The position numbers were made by a program, and so were the translations under genes. Below, piece after piece: positions 51,197-60,037 of a DNA stretch of 64,000 nucleotides. Position 1 is the first letter of the stretch; the number at the start of each line of letters is the position of its first letter. The notes beneath the pieces were generated by a model. That model saw only the letters and a program-made list of their open reading frames with translations. It had not been told where the DNA came from and did no database searches. The stretch is from Amycolatopsis tolypomycina (GTDB taxonomy: Bacteria > Actinomycetota > Actinomycetes > Mycobacteriales > Pseudonocardiaceae), in the NCBI RefSeq assembly GCF_900105945.1, contig NZ_FNSO01000004.1, positions 7,444,001 to 7,508,000 of the forward strand, given 5' to 3'.

Positions 51197-51381
51197 CACC
51201 TCGATTGTGCCGGAGACTCCCGGCGCACACGTTCCGTGGTCGTCGAGGGCACCACGCGATAACCGCGGAACGTGACGCCCGCGGTGGCGAACAGCCGCAG
51301 GAACCGCCCCAAAAGACCAACGGGACGGTCCTGCGGCCGCGTCCCCTCGCTCTGGGCCACCATCGTTCGACGTTCCCACAC
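51196..51381 (-). CDS. Possible small basic protein upstream of AlkB
   Basis: 61 residues (or 55 from ATG 51363), Arg-rich, ending in a TGATG overlap with the AlkB start, which suggests translational coupling. No family is recognised and there is no good SD, so it could be a leader ORF or not expressed. It occupies most of the 247-base gap before the alcohol dehydrogenase stop. Confidence 0.3.
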   Translation of the reverse strand: MWERRTMVAQSEGTRPQDRPVGLLGRFLRLFATAGVTFRGYRVVPSTTTERVRRESPAQSR

Positions 51382-51443
51382 CTGAATGTCACAAACCAGC
51401 GTGAATCAGCTACAAACGGGTCTCTTGACCTCGGCGCCGCCGA

Positions 51444-52502
51444 TCACTCACGGAATGTCACCACGGTGACGCCCGCCTGCGCCGGAACGGGGTTGTTCAT
51501 CGCGGCCAGCGCGGCCGGGACGTCGTCGAGCCCGATGCGCCTGCCGATCAGCGCGGCGAGGTCGATGCCCGCGGTCTCGACGACGCGCAGCAGCTCCGGG
51601 TACTCGTGTGCTTGCAGCCCGTGGATGCCGACCAGCTCCAGCTCGCCGCCGACGACCCGGTGCATCGGGATCGGCGCGATGCCCTGTGCGGGCGGCATCA
51701 GCCCGGCCTGGACGTGCCGGCCACGCTTGCGGAGGCTGCCGACCGACGCCGCGCAGGTCGACGGCGAGCCGAGGCAGTCGAGCGAGACGTGCGTGCCGCC
51801 GCCGGTCAGCTCGCGCACGTGCGCGGCGACGGCTTCCGGGCCGTCGAAGGCCGAGGAATCCACGGTGACGGCGGCACCCGACTTCGCGGCCAGCCGCAGG
51901 GCCGCCGCCGAGACGTCGACCGCGACGACCTTGGCACCCGCCGCGACGGCCAGCAGCACCGCGGAGATCCCGACGCCGCCGCAGCCGTAGACGGAGACCC
52001 ACTGGCCCGCGGTGACGCGTCCCTGCCGCAGCACCGCGCGGAACGCCGTCCCGAACCGGCAGCCCAGCGCCGCGGCCTCGGCGGCGCCCAGCGAGTCCGG
52101 CAGCGCGACCAGGTTCGTCTCGGCGTGCTCGACGGCGACGCGCTCGGCGAACGAGCCCCAGTGCGTGGCGCCGGGCTGGAACTCGCGGTCGCAGATCTGC
52201 TGGTCACCGCGGGCGCACTGGGCGCACGTCCCGCAGGCGCAGACGAACGGCACGGTGACGCGCGCGCCGAGTTCCCAGCCCCGGACGCCTTCGCCGAGCG
52301 CGACGATCCGGCCGGCGAGCTCGTGCCCGGCGACGTGCGGCAGCGTGACGGCGGCGTCGTGCCCCTGCCAGGTGTGCCAGTCGCTGCGGCACACGCCGGT
52401 GGCGTCGACCTCGATCACCGCACCGCCCGGCGCGGCCACCGGCTCCGCCACGTCCCGCACGACGGGCGGGGCGCAGAACTCCTCCATCACGACAGCTCGC
52501 AT
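51444..52502 (-). CDS. Zinc-dependent alcohol dehydrogenase
   Basis: 352 residues, medium-chain type. Catalytic zinc ligands: Cys in GVCRSDWHTWQG and His-Glu in VAGHELAGRIV. The structural zinc lobe has four Cys in CACGTCAQCARGDQQIC. Rossmann GCGGVGISAVLLAVAAGA with VAVDVS predicts NAD. A GATHWGSFAE loop is typical of broad-specificity alcohol dehydrogenases. Substrate unknown. ATG 52502; stands alone, 20 bases after the XRE gene stop region. Confidence 0.9.
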   Translation of the reverse strand: MRAVVMEEFCAPPVVRDVAEPVAAPGGAVIEVDATGVCRSDWHTWQGHDAAVTLPHVAGHELAGRIVALGEGVRGWELGARVTVPFVCACGTCAQCARGDQQICDREFQPGATHWGSFAERVAVEHAETNLVALPDSLGAAEAAALGCRFGTAFRAVLRQGRVTAGQWVSVYGCGGVGISAVLLAVAAGAKVVAVDVSAAALRLAAKSGAAVTVDSSAFDGPEAVAAHVRELTGGGTHVSLDCLGSPSTCAASVGSLRKRGRHVQAGLMPPAQGIAPIPMHRVVGGELELVGIHGLQAHEYPELLRVVETAGIDLAALIGRRIGLDDVPAALAAMNNPVPAQAGVTVVTFRE

Positions 52503-52522
52503 GGCGCGAGCCTAACGGCCGC

Positions 52523-52855
52523 TCAGTTGAGCGCGTGGAACCGCGTTCTCGCCCGCGGCGGGCCGAGGAGCTTGCTGAGCGAGCCGTCCGGCACGTTCAG
52601 GATGTCCTCGAGATTCCGCAGGGCCTCCAACGATTCCGGCCGCTCGGGCCGGCACCGTCCTGATTGCCAGTGGCTGAGGGTGGCCAGGCTGACCGTGGTT
52701 CCCCTGCCGCGCAAGCGATAGCGGATCCGCTCGAGGCCGAGGCCGCGGGCCCGGATCGCCGCCCGCAGGGCCACGTCGAACGGTCCGGCTGCCAGCAGCC
52801 GGCTCAGCTCCGCCTGTTCCCCCCGGTCGATGGTGCGTGTTCGCTGACCGGTCAT
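52523..52855 (-). CDS. XRE-like helix-turn-helix protein
   Basis: 110 residues. The HTH is FDVALRAAIRARGLGLERIRYRLRGRGTTVSLATLSHWQSGRCRPERPESLEALRNLEDIL, where TLSHWQSGRxxPERPESL is a recurrent actinomycete motif for HTH proteins with a bulky ligand-free domain. ATG 52855 chosen (upstream MLRSVV is not conserved). Transcribed toward the alcohol dehydrogenase. The target is unknown. Confidence 0.8.
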   Translation of the reverse strand: MTGQRTRTIDRGEQAELSRLLAAGPFDVALRAAIRARGLGLERIRYRLRGRGTTVSLATLSHWQSGRCRPERPESLEALRNLEDILNVPDGSLSKLLGPPRARTRFHALN

Positions 52856-52927
52856 CACAACGCTCCGAAGCACTCCCGATTACGAACATTGGAGCGTAGG
52901 CGCCGGTTCGCAAGATCGGAAGGGCCC

Positions 52928-53746
52928 TCACCCACCTGCCTTGCGCACCGCGTCGGCGATCGCGGCGAACGGTTCGGCGTAGCCGGAGTTGATCGTCACG
53001 TAGGAAATCCCCCACCGTTCCCGCCACCGGAGAAGGGTTTCCGCCGCCGCACCGGGATCCCCGGACAGCACGGTCACGGCACCCCCGGCGACAAGTTCGG
53101 GCACGTCGACCTTGGCGAAGCGCGCGATCGCGGGCGACGGTTCGGTGCCGACGGCCATCAGGTTCAGGCCGAGCTCGATGTCCGGCAGCCGCGGCCCGGC
53201 GAGCACACGGAATCGATCCACAATGGACTCCGCCTCGGCTTCGGTGGTCCGCGGCATCCAGGAGAACGTGACGGTGTCGGCTTCTTGCGCGGCGAGCGCC
53301 AGCATTTTCGGCCCACCGCCGGCGAGCACCAGCCGCGGCCGGTCCGGCTCGCGCTTGAGGACCGCGATGGTCTCGGCCATCCGTGTGATGCGCTCACCCG
53401 GAGAGGGGAACTCCCGGCCGAGTTCCTTCGCTTGCGCTTCCGCGCCGGGCCGCCCGACGCCGAGCCCGAGCTCGAACCGCCCGCGCGTCTGCCGGTGGAG
53501 GGTCTGCGCCTGCCAGCCGAGCGCACGCGCATCCCGGAAGGGATCGGCGAGCACGAAGGTGCCGACGGTGAGATCGATGGTGACCGCGGCGGCGGCCCCC
53601 AGCAGCACGAAGGGGTCGGCGGTCCCGACGGGATCGGTGACGAGCAGGGTGTCGAAGCCGAGCTTTTCGACGCGTTCGGCTTGAGCGGTCCAGGAGGTGA
53701 GATCGGGCGAGTGGCCGGCAACGATGCCGAAGCGGAAGGGTTTCAT
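52928..53746 (-). CDS. LLM-class F420-dependent oxidoreductase
   Basis: 272 residues of the luciferase-like (alpha/beta barrel) family: FRFGIVAGHSPDLTSWTAQAERVEKLGFDTLLVTDPVGTADPFVLLGAAAAVT, RFELGLGVGRPGAEAQAKELGREFPSPGERITRM, LVLAGGGPKMLALAAQEADTVTFSW. Actinomycete members mostly use F420H2. Substrate unknown. ATG 53746; an inverted-end repeat lies 69 bases upstream. Confidence 0.88.
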   Translation of the reverse strand: MKPFRFGIVAGHSPDLTSWTAQAERVEKLGFDTLLVTDPVGTADPFVLLGAAAAVTIDLTVGTFVLADPFRDARALGWQAQTLHRQTRGRFELGLGVGRPGAEAQAKELGREFPSPGERITRMAETIAVLKREPDRPRLVLAGGGPKMLALAAQEADTVTFSWMPRTTEAEAESIVDRFRVLAGPRLPDIELGLNLMAVGTEPSPAIARFAKVDVPELVAGGAVTVLSGDPGAAAETLLRWRERWGISYVTINSGYAEPFAAIADAVRKAGG

Positions 53747-53814
53747 GCAGCCGATGCTCGCGGGCGGCGGCCTGTCACCACATCCGCTTCACGACGTCAC
53801 TCGCGCGTACGCAC

Positions 53815-53879
53815 CCCGACGTCATGAAAGAGTCGTTCATGACACCGGACGTCATGAACGGGTCGTTCATGACGTCGGG
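53815..53879. repeat. Element with 14-bp inverted ends and two GTCATGAA palindromes
   Basis: Begins CCCGACGTCATGAA and ends with its exact complement (53866-53879). Inside are two 23-bp imperfect palindromes (53821-53843 and 53851-53873), 30 bases apart. It ends 7 bases before the DtxR-family stop and may serve as its terminator. Confidence 0.85.
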
Positions 53880-53886
53880 CAACCGC

Positions 53887-54570
53887 TCAGCGCAGGGTGA
53901 CCGACAGGGCCTGCGCGATCTCCTTGCCAATGGCGTGCGTAGCCGCATCGGGCGGCGACCCGACCTTCACCACCATCGGCCCCCCGAACGGCTGCCGCTC
54001 CACGACCTCGATGCGTTCGCCCAGGTTGATGGCGTGTTCCGTGAGGTAGCGCAGCAGCTCCGGGTCGGTGTCCCAGACCCGGACGATCTCCCCCACCGCG
54101 CCCGGTGGGAGGTCGTCCAGGATGCGGACCGGCAGCTCCTCCACGCTCCCGTCCGGCGCCGGGATCGGGTCGCCGTGCGGGTCGCGGACCGGGTTGCCCA
54201 GCTTGGCCGCGATGCGCTCGACCAGCCTGTCCGACACCGCGTGCTCCAGGGCGTCGGCCTCCGCGTGGACCTCGTCCCACGTGTAGCCGAGCTCCGAAAC
54301 CAGGTACGTCTCGATCAGCCGGTGGCGCCGGAGCACCGAGCGGGCCAGCAGCCTGCCGTCGGCCGTCAGCTCGATGCCGCGGTACGGCGCGTGGGTGACC
54401 AGACCCAGCTGGGACAGCTTCGTGACCATCCCCGACGCCGAGGACGGGCTGACCTCCAGCCGGCCGGCGAGCGACGCGTTGGTGACCGCCTCTCCCCGCT
54501 CGACCAGCCCGTAGATCACCCGGACGTAGTCCTCGACCGACGAGGACCTCCGGACCGAACCATCTCCCAT
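53887..54570 (-). CDS. DtxR/MntR-family metal-dependent regulator
   Basis: 227 residues. N-terminal wHTH (VEDYVRVIYGLVERGEAVTNASLAGRLEVSPSSASGMVTKLSQLGLV), dimerisation/metal domain (RRHRLIETYLVSELGYTWDEVHAEADALEHAVSDRLVERI, with the His and Glu ligands), and an SH3/FeoA-like C-terminal domain (VGEIVRVWDTDPELLRYL). Represses iron- or manganese-responsive genes when metal-loaded. Whether it is the IdeR (iron) or MntR (manganese) type is not clear. Confidence 0.9.
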   Translation of the reverse strand: MGDGSVRRSSSVEDYVRVIYGLVERGEAVTNASLAGRLEVSPSSASGMVTKLSQLGLVTHAPYRGIELTADGRLLARSVLRRHRLIETYLVSELGYTWDEVHAEADALEHAVSDRLVERIAAKLGNPVRDPHGDPIPAPDGSVEELPVRILDDLPPGAVGEIVRVWDTDPELLRYLTEHAINLGERIEVVERQPFGGPMVVKVGSPPDAATHAIGKEIAQALSVTLR

Positions 54571-54610
54571 ACCGCATACGATACGGGGCCGGGTTCTTTC
54601 TCGTGAAAGT

Positions 54611-55051
54611 TCACGGCCGCCAGCGGTAGCGGATCCAGCCGGGCACCGGCTCGGCGCCCAGCTGCGCGTAGAACGCCTCGCCCTTTTCGTTGCCCTCCTG
54701 CATGTCCCACTCGACGCGGCCGGTCGTGCGGTTGCGCAGCTCGTCGAGCAGCTCGCCGCCGAGGCCGTGGCGGCGGTACGCGGGGCGGACGAACAGGTCG
54801 TCCAGCCAGATCCCCGGCCGGGCCTCCCACGTGGAGAAGTTCCAGCTGCAGAAGGCGAAGCCGGCGACCGTGCCGGGCTCGCCGGGCGGGGTCGCGATCA
54901 GCACCCACGCCTTCGGGTCCGGCCCGAACAGGTGCCCGCTCATCTCGGCGCGGTCCAGCTTGAGGTCGTGGTTGTCCTCGTAGACGGCGTGCTCCTCGAT
55001 GAGCGCGCAGATTTCCTCGATGTCTTCGAAGACGGCGTCGCGGACGGGCAT
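54611..55051 (-). CDS. GNAT-family N-acetyltransferase
   Basis: 146 residues. MPVRDAVFEDIEEICALIEEHAVYEDN at the start, acetyl-CoA loop YRRHGLGGELLDELRNRT (R-R-x-G-x-G), and WDMQEGNEKGEAFYAQLGAEPVPGW near the end, as in diamine or spermidine acetyltransferase-like (SAT/RimI-type) proteins. Divergent from the TfoX-like gene. A degenerate CACGTG palindrome borders its 3' end at about 54594-54614. Confidence 0.88.
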   Translation of the reverse strand: MPVRDAVFEDIEEICALIEEHAVYEDNHDLKLDRAEMSGHLFGPDPKAWVLIATPPGEPGTVAGFAFCSWNFSTWEARPGIWLDDLFVRPAYRRHGLGGELLDELRNRTTGRVEWDMQEGNEKGEAFYAQLGAEPVPGWIRYRWRP

Positions 55052-55106
55052 CTCGCCTCCCGTTTTTGTCGGTGGTGGTCGTTACTGTCGGTCTCGGAGG
55101 TGGTCG

Positions 55107-55424
55107 ATGTCACCAGAGCGGAAGTTCGAGGACCTGGTCGACGAGTTCACCGGACGTCCGGGCATCACGCCACCCGGCACGACCGGCGGGTTCGGGCGCA
55201 CGGCGCTGCGCGCGCACGGCCGGATCTTCGCGATGTTCGTCCGCGGGCAGCTCGTGCTCAAGCTGCCTCGGTCCCGGGTGGACGAGCTGGTCGAGGGTGG
55301 GCACGGGGTGCGCTTCGACGCCAACAAGGGCACGCCGATGAAGGAGTGGCTGGCGCTGGACCCGGGGTCGCCACACCCCTGGGCCGAGCTGGCCGAGGAA
55401 GCACTCGAACACGTGAGGAGGTGA
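55107..55424 (+). CDS. TfoX N-terminal-domain-like protein
   Basis: 105 residues. The FEDLVDEFTGRPGITPPGTTGGFGRTALRAHGRIFAMFVRGQLVLKLPRSRVDEL pattern resembles the TfoX_N/YjbR-like fold (a small DNA-binding-protein relative), followed by FDANKGTPMKEWLAL. Function in actinomycetes is unknown. ATG 55107 has GGAGGT 5 bases upstream. Divergent from the GNAT gene; ends 4 bases before the convergent amidohydrolase. Confidence 0.75.
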   Translation: MSPERKFEDLVDEFTGRPGITPPGTTGGFGRTALRAHGRIFAMFVRGQLVLKLPRSRVDELVEGGHGVRFDANKGTPMKEWLALDPGSPHPWAELAEEALEHVRR

Positions 55425-55428
55425 GTCA

Positions 55429-57015
55429 TCAGGCTTGGTAACGCAGTTCGCCGCCGACGGCGGTGCCTTGCACGGCGAGGTCGTCCAATGCGGACTCGTC
55501 CAGGGGCGAACCGGACAGCACGGCGAAGTCGGCGAGCTTCCCGGGTTCGAGCGTGCCCAGGTCACGTTCGGCGAAGGTTGCGTACGCCGAGCCGTACGTG
55601 TACGCGCGCAACGCCTGCTCCGGCGTCAGCGCCTCTTCGGGTGCGAAGGGCGCGCCTGACGCCGTGCGCCGACGCACCATGTCGGCCAGCGCGAGCAGCG
55701 GCGCGCCGTTCACGACGGGCCGGTCCGAAGACGCGGGAAGCACGCACCCCGCGTCGAGGACGCTGCGCAGCCGGTAGCACCAGGGCACGCGAGCCTCGCC
55801 GAGCGCGGCGCGCATGCCGTCGCCGAGCTCGTTGACGAACCGGCCCTGCGGCGACGGGATGAGCCCGAGCGACGCGAGGCGGGTCAGCTCCGCGGGCTGG
55901 AGCACCGCGCAGTGCTCGATGCGGTGCCGGTGGTCCGTGCGCGGCGAAGCGGCCAACGCGGCTTCGTAGGCGTCGAGGACGACGGTGATCGCGCGGTCGC
56001 CGATCGCGTGCGTCGCGATCTGCCAGCCCGCTTCGTGGGCGCGGCGGATCGTGCGGGCCAGCTCGTCCTCGGGCACCTGGAAGTAGCCGCGGTTCTCGGG
56101 CTCGCCGTCGAACGGGTCGTGCATCGCGCAGGTGCGTCCGACCAGGGAACCGTCGGCGAACAACTTCATCGGGCCGACGCGCAGCCACTCGTCGCCGAGG
56201 CCGGTGCGCAGGCCGAGGTCGAGGCCGAAGCCGGCGTCGTCGGGCAGGTCGTGGAGCATGCTCGCGGCCACCATCACCGTGCTGCGCACGCGCAGCACGC
56301 CGCGGTCGCGCGCCTGCTGGTAGGCGGCCAGCTCCGCGGGTGTCTCGCCGACCAGGCCGCCGCCGATCCCGGCCTCCTGGACGCTGGTGATGCCCTCGGC
56401 CAGGTACCGCTCGGACGCCCGCTCGAGCCCGCGCACGACCCGCTCCACCGGGGTCGGGTACGTCAGCGGCCGCAGCAGCAGCTGGGCCTGCTCGCGCAGC
56501 AGGCCGGTGGGCGAGCCGTCGTCGTCGAGCACGACGTCGCCGCCGACCGGGACGTGCGCCAGGTCGAGCCGGTCGAGCACGGCCGAGTTGACCACGGTCA
56601 TGTGCCCGGACGTGTGCTTGAGCCGCACGAGCATGCCCGGCGCGGCGCGGTCCAGGCCGCGGGAGTCCGGGTGCCCGCCGACGAGCTTGTTCTGGTCGTA
56701 CCCGCTGCCGACCACCCAGCTCCCGGGCGGCAGCGTCGCGGCGCGCGCGGCGACGGCGTCGTAGACCTCCGCGACGCTGCGGCAGTCGCCGAGCGGCACG
56801 TCGTCGAGGCCCATGCCGAACCACGCCATGTGGTTGTGGGCGTCGTGGAAGCCGGGCACGACGAAGCCGCCGGCCAGGTCGACGCGGGTGCGCGCCGAAA
56901 GCGACAGGGCGTCGTCCCCCAGCGCGACGACCCGGCCGTGCAGCACGGCGAGGGCGCTCGTGACGCCCGCGCCCGTCCAAAACGTGGCGTTCTCGTAAAC
57001 CGCATCAACCCGCAC
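55429..57015 (-). CDS. YtcJ-type metal-dependent amidohydrolase
   Basis: 528 residues. Metal site: HxH in FHDAHNHMAWFGM, the KLFADGSLVGRT segment, His in ATHAIGDRAI and HRHRIEHC, Asp in SSDRPV. This Amidohydro_3 family hydrolyses N-acyl or cyclic amide compounds; the physiological substrate is usually unknown. GTG 57015. Divergent from the enoyl-CoA hydratase operon with a 47-base gap that contains an (ATCG)n run. Confidence 0.9.
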   Translation of the reverse strand: MRVDAVYENATFWTGAGVTSALAVLHGRVVALGDDALSLSARTRVDLAGGFVVPGFHDAHNHMAWFGMGLDDVPLGDCRSVAEVYDAVAARAATLPPGSWVVGSGYDQNKLVGGHPDSRGLDRAAPGMLVRLKHTSGHMTVVNSAVLDRLDLAHVPVGGDVVLDDDGSPTGLLREQAQLLLRPLTYPTPVERVVRGLERASERYLAEGITSVQEAGIGGGLVGETPAELAAYQQARDRGVLRVRSTVMVAASMLHDLPDDAGFGLDLGLRTGLGDEWLRVGPMKLFADGSLVGRTCAMHDPFDGEPENRGYFQVPEDELARTIRRAHEAGWQIATHAIGDRAITVVLDAYEAALAASPRTDHRHRIEHCAVLQPAELTRLASLGLIPSPQGRFVNELGDGMRAALGEARVPWCYRLRSVLDAGCVLPASSDRPVVNGAPLLALADMVRRRTASGAPFAPEEALTPEQALRAYTYGSAYATFAERDLGTLEPGKLADFAVLSGSPLDESALDDLAVQGTAVGGELRYQA

Positions 57016-57027
57016 CGGTCCGAGGCT

Positions 57028-57044
57028 ATCGATCGATCGATCGA
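57028..57044. repeat. (ATCG)4 microsatellite between divergent genes
   Basis: ATCGATCGATCGATCGA is self-complementary and sits in the only spacer between the amidohydrolase and enoyl-CoA hydratase starts. Confidence 0.8.
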
Positions 57045-57062
57045 ACGTCTAGCATCGGCCTC

Positions 57063-57800
57063 ATGCCCACCGTGGACTTCGCCGTCGAGGACGGCATCGC
57101 GCACATCCGGCTGAACCGGCCCGAGCGGCTGAACGCGGTCGCCGCCGTCCTGGTCGACGACTTCCTCGCCGCCCTCGACGCGGCCGCGCGCAGCGACGCC
57201 CGCGTCGTCGTGCTGTCCGGGAACGGCCGGGCCTTCTGCGCCGGCCACGACCTCAAGGAACCCACCCCCGCGGGTGACTCGCGGGCGCGGCTGGACCGGC
57301 TCCAGGACGTCACGCGCCGGCTGCGCGGGCTGCGCCAGCCGGTGATCGCGGCGGTGCACGGCTACGCGATCGGCGCCGGCGCGGAGTTCGCGCTCGGCTG
57401 CGACCTGATCCTGGCCGCGGAGAACGCCGTGTTCGCGTTCCCCGAGGTCTCGCTCGGCCTGAGCGTCACCGGCGCGGCGTCGCGGCTGCTGCCGCTGCTG
57501 GTCGGCCCGCTCAAGGCGAAGGAACTCCTGCTGCTCGGCGAGCGCTTCGACGGCCGCAAGGCGGCCGAACTGGGCATGGTCAACGCCGCCGTCCCGGCCG
57601 AACAGCTCCAGGCCGAGGCGCTGAGCTGGGCGAAGCGGATCGCCGAGCACCCGCCGGCCGCCGCGGCCATGGCGAAGCGGGTCCTCGACGCGAGCACCGA
57701 CATCGAGCCCGCCCTCGAGCTCGAGGTCAGCCACGCCCTGATCACCGAGCACTCGGCCGCGGTCGCCGCGTCCACCGAAGCCTTCCGGAGCCGGGCGTGA
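57063..57800 (+). CDS. Enoyl-CoA hydratase/isomerase family protein
   Basis: 245 residues of the crotonase fold. The oxyanion-hole segments are LSGNGRAFCAGHDLKEP and QPVIAAVHGYAIGAGAEFALGCDLILAAENAVFAFPEVSLGL. The first catalytic Glu (usually in GAGxEL) is present as GAEFALG, the second position is SVTGAAS. Hydrates a 2-enoyl-CoA in an acyl-CoA degradation route. The stop overlaps the GTG of the CoA-ligase gene (GTGA). Confidence 0.9.
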   Translation: MPTVDFAVEDGIAHIRLNRPERLNAVAAVLVDDFLAALDAAARSDARVVVLSGNGRAFCAGHDLKEPTPAGDSRARLDRLQDVTRRLRGLRQPVIAAVHGYAIGAGAEFALGCDLILAAENAVFAFPEVSLGLSVTGAASRLLPLLVGPLKAKELLLLGERFDGRKAAELGMVNAAVPAEQLQAEALSWAKRIAEHPPAAAAMAKRVLDASTDIEPALELEVSHALITEHSAAVAASTEAFRSRA

Positions 57801-59347
57801 CGCCGCTGGCCGAGACCGGGACCCTCGCGCAGCTCGTCACGCGGGCGGCCACGCTGTGGCCGGAGCGCACGGCCTGGATCTTCGACGAGACCGGCGAGCG
57901 CTTCACCTTCGCCGACGTCGACCGCGAAAGCTCCCGCATCGCCGCGGCCCTGGCCGAGCGCGGCATCGGCGCCGGCGACCGCGTCGCCGTCATGCTGCGC
58001 AACCAGCCGGAGTTCCCGCTGATCTGGCTCGCGCTGGCGAAGATCGGCGCGCAGCTCGTGCCGGTCAACACGAACTACCAGGAATTCGACGGCGCCCACG
58101 TGCTCCGGCATTCCGGCGCGCAACTGGCCGTCGCCGCGCCCGAGTTCACCGCCCTCCTGGAGCGGATCGGCCTCACCGAAGTCATCACCCCGGCGGCACT
58201 TTCACGTGAAAGTGCCCACCTGGGGGCGGCACTTTCACGTGAAAGTGCCGCCTTCGTGCCAGTGCCGGAGACGCCGGTCAACATCCAGTACACGTCCGGC
58301 ACCACCGGCGCCCCCAAGGGCTGCGTCCTGCCGAACCGCTACTGGACGACCCTCGCGATCAGCCTGGCCACCGACTTCCCCGCGGTCGGCGCGGACGACG
58401 TCATCCTGACCGCGCAGCCGTTCCACTACATCGATCCACAGTGGAACGTCGCGTTGGGACTCGCCGGGGGCGCCACGCTCGTCGTGCTCGACCGCTTCCA
58501 CCCCAGCACGTTCTGGGCGAAGGTGCGCGAGCACGGCGTCACCTGGTTCTACTGCCTCGGCCTGATGCCGACGCTGCTGCTGCGACAGGAGCCGTCCGGC
58601 GCCGACCGGGAGCACCGCGTCCGGGCGATCTGCGCGTCGGCCATCCCGCACGAGCTGCACGCCGAGCTGGAGGCCCGGTGGGGCGTGCCGTGGTACGAGG
58701 CGTTCGGGATGACCGAAACCGGCGGCGACATCCGGATGACCGCCGCCGACCACGACGAGACCGTCGGCACCGGCTGCATCGGGCGGCCGAGCCGCGACCG
58801 CGAGGTGCTGATCGCCGGCGACGACGGGAAGCCGGTGCCGCGCGGGGAAACCGGGCAGCTGCTGATCCGCGGGATCGGGCTGATGCACGGCTACCACGAC
58901 GATCCGGACGCGACGGCGAAAGCGTTCGAAAACGGCTGGTTCCACACCGGCGACCTGGCCCGGATGGACACCGCCGGGCGCGTCTACTACGTCGGCCGCA
59001 CGAAGGACATGATCCGCCGCAGCGGCGAGAACGTCTCCGCCGACGAGGTCGAGCGCGCGCTGCTGCTGCACCCGGCGGTGCGGCTGGCGGCCGTCGTCGC
59101 GGTGCCGGACGAGCTGCGCGGCGAGGAGATCAAGGCGTACGTCGTGTGCGACGGCGACCGGCCGGACCCGGCCGAGCTCGCCGCGTTCTGCGCCGGGAAA
59201 CTGGCGTACTTCAAGGTTCCCCGGTTCTGGGCGTTCGCCGACGCGCTGCCGATGACGCCCTCGGAGCGGGTGGCGAAGGGCGAGCTGCGGAAGGTCGCCG
59301 ACCCGCGCGCCGGCTGCTGGGACACCAAGGCGGAAGCATGGCTGTGA
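57797..59347 (+). CDS. AMP-forming acyl-CoA ligase with repeat-derived insert
   Basis: 516 residues. P-loop YTSGTTGAPKG (165-175), YEAFGMTETGGD, GWFHTGDLARMDTAGRVYYVGRTKDMIRRSGENVSADEVE, and a C-terminal Lys in SERVAKGELRKV that should adenylate. Resembles crotonobetaine/carnitine-type CoA ligases. Residues 134-140 and 145-151 are two ALSRESA copies encoded by adjacent CACGTG palindromes, placed just before the P-loop in a variable loop. GTG start coupled to the hydratase. Activates an unknown acid for the co-encoded hydratase. Confidence 0.9.
   Translation: MTPLAETGTLAQLVTRAATLWPERTAWIFDETGERFTFADVDRESSRIAAALAERGIGAGDRVAVMLRNQPEFPLIWLALAKIGAQLVPVNTNYQEFDGAHVLRHSGAQLAVAAPEFTALLERIGLTEVITPAALSRESAHLGAALSRESAAFVPVPETPVNIQYTSGTTGAPKGCVLPNRYWTTLAISLATDFPAVGADDVILTAQPFHYIDPQWNVALGLAGGATLVVLDRFHPSTFWAKVREHGVTWFYCLGLMPTLLLRQEPSGADREHRVRAICASAIPHELHAELEARWGVPWYEAFGMTETGGDIRMTAADHDETVGTGCIGRPSRDREVLIAGDDGKPVPRGETGQLLIRGIGLMHGYHDDPDATAKAFENGWFHTGDLARMDTAGRVYYVGRTKDMIRRSGENVSADEVERALLLHPAVRLAAVVAVPDELRGEEIKAYVVCDGDRPDPAELAAFCAGKLAYFKVPRFWAFADALPMTPSERVAKGELRKVADPRAGCWDTKAEAWL
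58195..58252. repeat. Copies 5 and 6 of the CACGTG palindrome, inside the CoA-ligase gene
   Basis: A perfect 22-bp copy at 58195-58216 and a perfect 28-bp copy at 58225-58252. Their centres are 33 bases (11 codons) apart, so the frame is kept. Both read ALSRESA on the plus strand. Confidence 0.95.
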
Positions 59348-59979
59348 GCAGCCGGGAGCGGGTGCGCGCGGCGGCGGTGAAGCTGTTCGCCACCAAGGGC
59401 TTCCACGGCACCGGCATCCGGGATCTGGCCCAGGAGGCCGAACTCTCCTCGGCCAGCCTGTACCACTACATGGGCACCAAGGAGGATCTGCTCGCCGAGA
59501 TCATGCACACCGCGCTGAACCGGCTGCTCGACGCCGCCCGCGAGGCCACCGCGAGCGGCGGCGACCCGGTGCAGCGGCTGCGGACGCTGGTCGCGCTGCA
59601 CGTCCTCGCGCACGCCGCCGGCCCGGAGGAAACCCGGGTGGTGGACAACGAAGTCGACATGCTGTCCCCGGCCGCGCGCGAGCCGGTGGTGGCCCTGCGG
59701 GACGCCTACGAACGGCTGTGGGCGGCCGCGATCGACGAGGGGGTGGCGGCGGGGGTGTTCCGTGTGGAGCACCCGGCGGTGACCCGGATCGCGCTGCTCG
59801 AGATGTGCAGCGGGGTCGCGAGGTGGTATTCCCCACGTGGCCCGCTGGCCCTGGACGAGCTGGCGGAGCACTACGCGGAACTGGTGTCGAGAGCGCTGGG
59901 CTGCACGTCCGCACCCGGCGTCACCGACTTGCGGCGGTGCCGGGAAATCGTCGCGAAAGAGTGGGGAGTGTCCGTTTAG
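59338..59979 (+). CDS. TetR/AcrR-family transcriptional regulator
   Basis: 213 residues. N-terminal HTH: RERVRAAAVKLFATKGFHGTGIRDLAQEAELSSASLYHYMGTKEDLLAEIM, followed by the all-helical TetR_C domain. The gene overlaps the CoA-ligase by 10 bases, so it is the third gene of that operon and probably its repressor, released by an acyl-CoA. A TAAGC-N4-GCTTA site lies before the acyl-CoA dehydrogenase 1.6 kb away and could be a target. Confidence 0.92.
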   Translation: MAVSSRERVRAAAVKLFATKGFHGTGIRDLAQEAELSSASLYHYMGTKEDLLAEIMHTALNRLLDAAREATASGGDPVQRLRTLVALHVLAHAAGPEETRVVDNEVDMLSPAAREPVVALRDAYERLWAAAIDEGVAAGVFRVEHPAVTRIALLEMCSGVARWYSPRGPLALDELAEHYAELVSRALGCTSAPGVTDLRRCREIVAKEWGVSV

Positions 59980-60037
59980 CGGCGCTTTTACCTGTGTACG
60001 CCTTGCCCAGACGGCGCGGGTGGGGGACGCTCGAAGG

